A stretch of DNA of 8,969 bases, taken from NCBI GenBank assembly GCA_028874675.1, contig JAPPJA010000349.1, positions 1-8,969 on the forward strand. The letters are read 5' to 3'. The DNA is from Chloroflexota bacterium. GTDB taxonomy: Bacteria; Chloroflexota; Dehalococcoidia; Lucifugimonadales; UBA3495. The notes under the pieces were generated by a model. That model was not told the DNA's origin, did not search any database, and worked only from the letters and a program-made list of their open reading frames with translations. This document shows, piece after piece, positions 6,557 to 8,969 of the stretch. A program made the position numbers and the translations under genes. Every line of letters begins with the position of its first letter. Within the stretch, counting starts at the first letter, position 1.

Positions 6557-6759
6557 TACCGTTCAAACTTCAGCCGCGGAGTAGGTCATTTCGCCGGCCA
6601 GAGATTTTACTTTGGCTTACCTCGGAAAGCAATGGTAAGAGAACTGAGTAGGTCGCGTTTTCCTGCCGGCCTGATCTGCCTCACCGTCTTTCGCTGGAAT
6701 GGCGCGTTCCAAGGTCCGACCCTCGTATTGCGCTGAACTGTTACGAAGACCCGGCCTCA

Positions 6760-6789
6760 TTGAGAGGCATTTCTCCTCTGGGCTATAAT
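6760..6789 (+). promoter_or_regulatory. sigma-70-type promoter of dnaJ
   Basis: TTGAGA (6760-6765, 5/6 match) is followed after 18 nt by a perfect TATAAT (6784-6789). Transcription would start near 6796, leaving a leader of about 67 nt before the dnaJ ATG. No CIRCE element (TTAGCACTC-N9-GAGTGCTAA) or HAIR element (CTTGAGT-N7-ACTCAAG) is seen. Confidence 0.75.
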
Positions 6790-6798
6790 GTAGCCCAG
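6778..6798 (+). promoter_or_regulatory. palindromic operator-like site over the dnaJ -10 box
   Basis: CTGGGCTA (6778-6785) and TAGCCCAG (6791-6798) are perfect 8-bp arms around a 5-nt spacer. The TATAAT box overlaps the left arm and spacer and the predicted +1 is in the right arm, so a bound dimer would block RNA polymerase. The regulator is unknown; the sequence matches no heat-shock operator I know. Confidence 0.6.
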
Positions 6799-6819
6799 TG
6801 TTCTTGACCCAATTGCTTC

Positions 6820-6840
6820 GGCAGGCGAACAAGGCCTGCC
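6820..6840 (+). promoter_or_regulatory. hairpin in the dnaJ leader
   Basis: GGCAGGC (6820-6826) pairs perfectly with GCCTGCC (6834-6840) around a 7-nt loop. It lies in the predicted 5' leader, ending 9 nt before the AGGA ribosome-binding sequence (6850-6853). It has no T run after it. It could affect translation or mRNA stability; a thermosensor role would be speculation. Confidence 0.4.
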
Positions 6841-6862
6841 CTTTAGTTCAGGATGGGATTTA

Positions 6863-8092
6863 ATGGCTCAAACCGATTATTACGAGGTCCTGGGCGTTAA
6901 CCGGCAGGACTCCGAGGAAGAGATTCGCCGGGCCTTCCGAAAGAAGGCCATGGAATATCACCCGGACCGCAATAAGGAACCCGACGCCGAGGAGAAGTTC
7001 AAGGAGATCAACGAGGCCTACCAGGTTCTCAGCGATTCCTCCAAGCGGGCTCAATATGACCGCTTCGGGCGCGCCGGAGTCAATGGCGGCGGTTTCGACC
7101 GGCCCTTCGACGGCTTTGATGTATTTGGCGGATTCGGGGATATATTTGATTCCTTCTTCGGCGAAGCCGGCGGCCGACGCAGCCGGGCCCCCCAGCGCGG
7201 AAGCGACCTTCAGCAACGGGTGACGCTGGAGTTTGAGGATGCGGCCTTCGGGATTGAACGGGAGATTGATGTTTCCAGGGTGGAAATCTGCCATCAATGT
7301 TCCGGAGCCGGCAATGAACCTGGCACTCCCATAAACACCTGCGAAACATGTGGTGGCAACGGGCAGGTCCGACGTACCCAGCGCAGTGTTTTCGGCCAGT
7401 TCGCCCAGGTAGCAACGTGCCCTGCGTGCCAGGGCAAGGGAAGCACCATCGAAAATCCCTGCGGCGGATGCCGGGGCGCGGGCATGGAAAGGCGCAACCG
7501 CAAAACCGTCGTAAATATACCGGCTGGCATCCAGGATGGTATGCAGGTCCGCCTCACGGGCGAGGGCAACGTGGGGGCCAACGGCGGACCGCCGGGCAAC
7601 CTTTACATCCAGGTGGAAGTGCGCCCCCATCGAGTGTTTGAGCGTGACGATTATGACCTGCTCTATGTCCTCCCCTTGAATTTGGCGGAGGCGGCCCTTG
7701 GGGTAGAAAAACTGGTCCCTACGCTGGAAGGTGAAGACACTTCGCTCAAGATCCCGGGAGGGACCCAGCACGGCTCAGAGTTCCGTATTCGTGGCAAGGG
7801 CATCAAGCATGTCCAGAACGGGCGGAAAGGGGACCTGAGAGTTTATGCCGACGTTCAGGTTCCAAAGAAGCTATCGAGCAGCCAGCGAAAGCTCCTGGAG
7901 GAGCTGGCCCGGTCTTTCGATCCCAGCTTTGGCCAGCACGAGGCGGAGCGGGACCAGGAAAGCGCCTCGGTGGAAGATCCTGCTCACCAACGACTGGATG
8001 CAGAAGGGGACCCCTGGGACGAGGACGAAACCGGCGATTCCTCAGTTAAGGAAAAGGGTATCTTTGACCGCATCAAGGATGTCTTGAGTTAA
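6863..8092 (+). CDS. dnaJ: DnaJ co-chaperone (Hsp40, type I)
   Basis: The 409-residue protein is a full type I DnaJ, which delivers unfolded clients to DnaK and stimulates its ATPase. In order: J domain (about 5-70) with the essential HPD at 33-35; a Gly/Phe-rich linker (71-104); a zinc-finger region with four CxxCxGxG repeats (Cys143-Cys146, Cys160-Cys163, Cys186-Cys189, Cys200-Cys203), all cysteines present; and the client-binding C-terminal beta domains (about 215-335). It is longer than the usual 370-380 residues because of an acidic tail (about 356-398, rich in Asp and Glu) before the closing IFDRIKDVLS. The ATG is preceded by AGGA at 9 nt. The gene has its own promoter and candidate operator. 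No dnaK or grpE lies next to it, since the upstream neighbour is a divergent SBP56 gene. prmA follows after 123 nt, as in classical dnaK clusters. Confidence 0.97.
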   Translation: MAQTDYYEVLGVNRQDSEEEIRRAFRKKAMEYHPDRNKEPDAEEKFKEINEAYQVLSDSSKRAQYDRFGRAGVNGGGFDRPFDGFDVFGGFGDIFDSFFGEAGGRRSRAPQRGSDLQQRVTLEFEDAAFGIEREIDVSRVEICHQCSGAGNEPGTPINTCETCGGNGQVRRTQRSVFGQFAQVATCPACQGKGSTIENPCGGCRGAGMERRNRKTVVNIPAGIQDGMQVRLTGEGNVGANGGPPGNLYIQVEVRPHRVFERDDYDLLYVLPLNLAEAALGVEKLVPTLEGEDTSLKIPGGTQHGSEFRIRGKGIKHVQNGRKGDLRVYADVQVPKKLSSSQRKLLEELARSFDPSFGQHEAERDQESASVEDPAHQRLDAEGDPWDEDETGDSSVKEKGIFDRIKDVLS

Positions 8093-8139
8093 CCGGCCGC
8101 GTCGGGAGGTCTAAGTCCCGCTGCGGCGAGGATGGCCGG
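8093..8139 (+). other. GC-rich nested inverted repeats just after dnaJ
   Basis: CCGGCC (8093-8098) can pair with GGCCGG (8134-8139), enclosing a second stem, CGGGA (8103-8107) with TCCCG (8116-8120). It starts directly after the dnaJ stop codon. It may stabilise the dnaJ mRNA end or attenuate transcription; there is no T run. Confidence 0.35.
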
Positions 8140-8167
8140 CCTCTCACTAAAACTGAGCCTAGTCAGA

Positions 8168-8194
8168 AGACCCGGCAGCGAGATAGCCGGGTCT
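8168..8194 (+). terminator. hairpin between dnaJ and prmA, possible attenuator
   Basis: AGACCCGGC (8168-8176) and GCCGGGTCT (8186-8194) are perfect 9-bp arms around a 9-nt loop. The stem is followed by CTTGGTGGAG, not a T run, and the prmA ribosome site (GGTGGAG, 8198-8204) begins only 4 nt later. It could terminate weakly, or fold next to the prmA ribosome site and adjust its translation relative to dnaJ. Confidence 0.4.
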
Positions 8195-8215
8195 CTTGGT
8201 GGAGAAAACAAATCA

Positions 8216-8969
8216 ATGTGGCAGGAAGTCAGCATCAGCGTGCCGTTTGAGTACGTTGAGCCTATATCGTATCTTTTCGACCGCTACGGATATGGCCTTT
8301 CCATGGAGGACGACGGGCCGGAACACATCAAGCTGCGCACTTACCTGCCCAGCGATGCCAGGCAACGCTACTCCCACATCGAAGTGGGGGTTAAGCTGGC
8401 CAGCATGCTGGAACCCCTGGGAGAACTTACGGTAACCCCGCTGGACAATGACGCCGACTGGCAGAACGCCTGGAAGGAACACTTCACACTGCTCCGGATT
8501 GGAGAACGACTGGTCATTAAGCCGTCGTGGATCGAGTACGCGCCCGGAGCGGGGGAGATTCTGATTGAGCTGGACCCCGGGCTGGCCTTCGGCACCGGCT
8601 ATCACCCCACCACCTACACCTGCCTGGAAGCCATGGAAAAGCTGGTTTCCCCAGGGTCAAGAGTCCTGGACCTGGGATGCGGTTCAGGAATTCTGTCGAT
8701 AGCCGCCGTGAAGCTCGGCGCGGCGCAGGTGGTGGCACTGGACATTGACCCGCAAGCTGTCCAGTCTTCCAGGCAGAACTTTCGCCGGACCCGCATAACC
8801 GCCCAGGTTCAGTTGGACCAGGGGTCTCTGCCCCACAGGCTGGCGGCGGAAGGGTCCTTCGACCTGGTAGTCGCCAACATCTCGTCGCGAGGAATACGCG
8901 AAAGGGCTCCGGACATTTTGCCAACCCTGAAACCCGACGGAATCCTGGTTGCGTCCGGCATAATCGATG
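8216..8969 (+). CDS. prmA: ribosomal protein L11 methyltransferase, C-terminus beyond window
   Basis: The frame is open from an ATG to the right edge, with 251 codons visible. PrmA trimethylates ribosomal protein L11 using S-adenosylmethionine. The N-terminal L11-recognition domain (about 1-75) begins WQEVSISV. It is followed by the family linker DWQNAWKEHF with RLVIKPSW (98-105), then ELDPGLAFGTGYHPTT (118-133), the SAM motif VLDLGCGSG (150-158), the acidic ALDID (174-178), and DLVVANI (216-222), where the asparagine is catalytic in the family. The usual FGTGTHPTT has Tyr in place of Thr (Tyr129). GGTGGAG lies 11 nt before the ATG, a little far. dnaJ-prmA order is conserved in many bacteria, and rsmE commonly follows prmA. 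The gene could be read from the dnaJ promoter, since no separate promoter is evident. Probably some 30-50 residues are missing at the C-terminus. Confidence 0.94.
   Translation, partial: MWQEVSISVPFEYVEPISYLFDRYGYGLSMEDDGPEHIKLRTYLPSDARQRYSHIEVGVKLASMLEPLGELTVTPLDNDADWQNAWKEHFTLLRIGERLVIKPSWIEYAPGAGEILIELDPGLAFGTGYHPTTYTCLEAMEKLVSPGSRVLDLGCGSGILSIAAVKLGAAQVVALDIDPQAVQSSRQNFRRTRITAQVQLDQGSLPHRLAAEGSFDLVVANISSRGIRERAPDILPTLKPDGILVASGIID

Larger units (their letters stand above)
6426..6862. other. divergent promoter region between SBP56 gene and dnaJ (437 bp, no gene)
   Basis: No credible protein gene is seen. The left third holds the SBP56 promoter and its roughly 95-nt leader with an 11-bp direct repeat. 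The middle (about 6560-6755) shows no motif I can name. The right part holds the dnaJ promoter, an operator-like palindrome and a leader hairpin. Short open frames here lack ribosome sites and protein-like composition. Confidence 0.75.

Noticed and set aside
6860..7771. 303-codon open frame on the minus strand
   Set aside because: It is wholly antisense to dnaJ, whose domains and cysteines are unambiguous. It arises from GC-rich codon bias.
1..8969. Search for tRNA, rRNA, CRISPR arrays, insertion sequences and defence genes
   Set aside because: No cloverleaf, repeated spacer array, transposase motif or defence-associated protein was seen on either strand.

Overview
The window is ordinary, gene-dense bacterial chromosome of moderately high GC. 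Eight protein genes cover almost all of it and none is a mobile element. The mix suggests Chloroflexota (Dehalococcoidia/SAR202-like): RNase Y followed by YmdB, PlsY-type acyl transfer, dnaJ next to prmA, and a soluble SBP56 protein. This placement is inferred from protein flavour, not from a marker gene.

Layout. Minus strand, read from right to left: an SBP56/methanethiol-oxidase family gene (5046-6425) with its own sigma-70-like promoter, then 11 nt later a six-helix, histidine-bearing membrane protein (4336-5034). A new promoter (TTGACA-17-TACGAT, 4229-4257) with a perfect 9-bp inverted repeat at the predicted start of transcription drives rny (2635-4167). After a 246-nt gap holding a strong hairpin come ymdB (1618-2388, TTG start), a PHP-domain phosphoesterase (771-1616, 1 nt after ymdB) and a divergent plsY-like gene that runs off the left edge (1-751). 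Plus strand, right side: dnaJ (6863-8092), whose TATAAT box lies inside a perfect 8-bp-arm palindrome, then a 123-nt gap rich in hairpins, then prmA, cut by the right edge (8216-8969). The 437-bp gap 6426-6862 is a divergent double promoter region.

How the genes work together. rny, ymdB and the PHP gene form a plausible RNA-turnover set: a membrane-bound endonuclease, a 2',3'-cyclic nucleotide phosphodiesterase, and an oligonucleotide/bisphosphate phosphoesterase. plsY makes membrane lipid and may share the operon only for growth coupling. The SBP56 gene and the membrane protein look like a two-gene unit, possibly an enzyme with a metal or sulfur transport partner. dnaJ and prmA keep the order known from hrcA-grpE-dnaK-dnaJ-prmA clusters, but here dnaJ has no dnaK next to it and has its own promoter and candidate operator.

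No tRNA, rRNA, CRISPR, IS element or defence island is visible. The most interesting leads are the palindromes on the rny and dnaJ promoters, the SBP56/membrane-protein pair, and the altered active-site motifs of the PlsY-like protein. No clear undescribed system was found.
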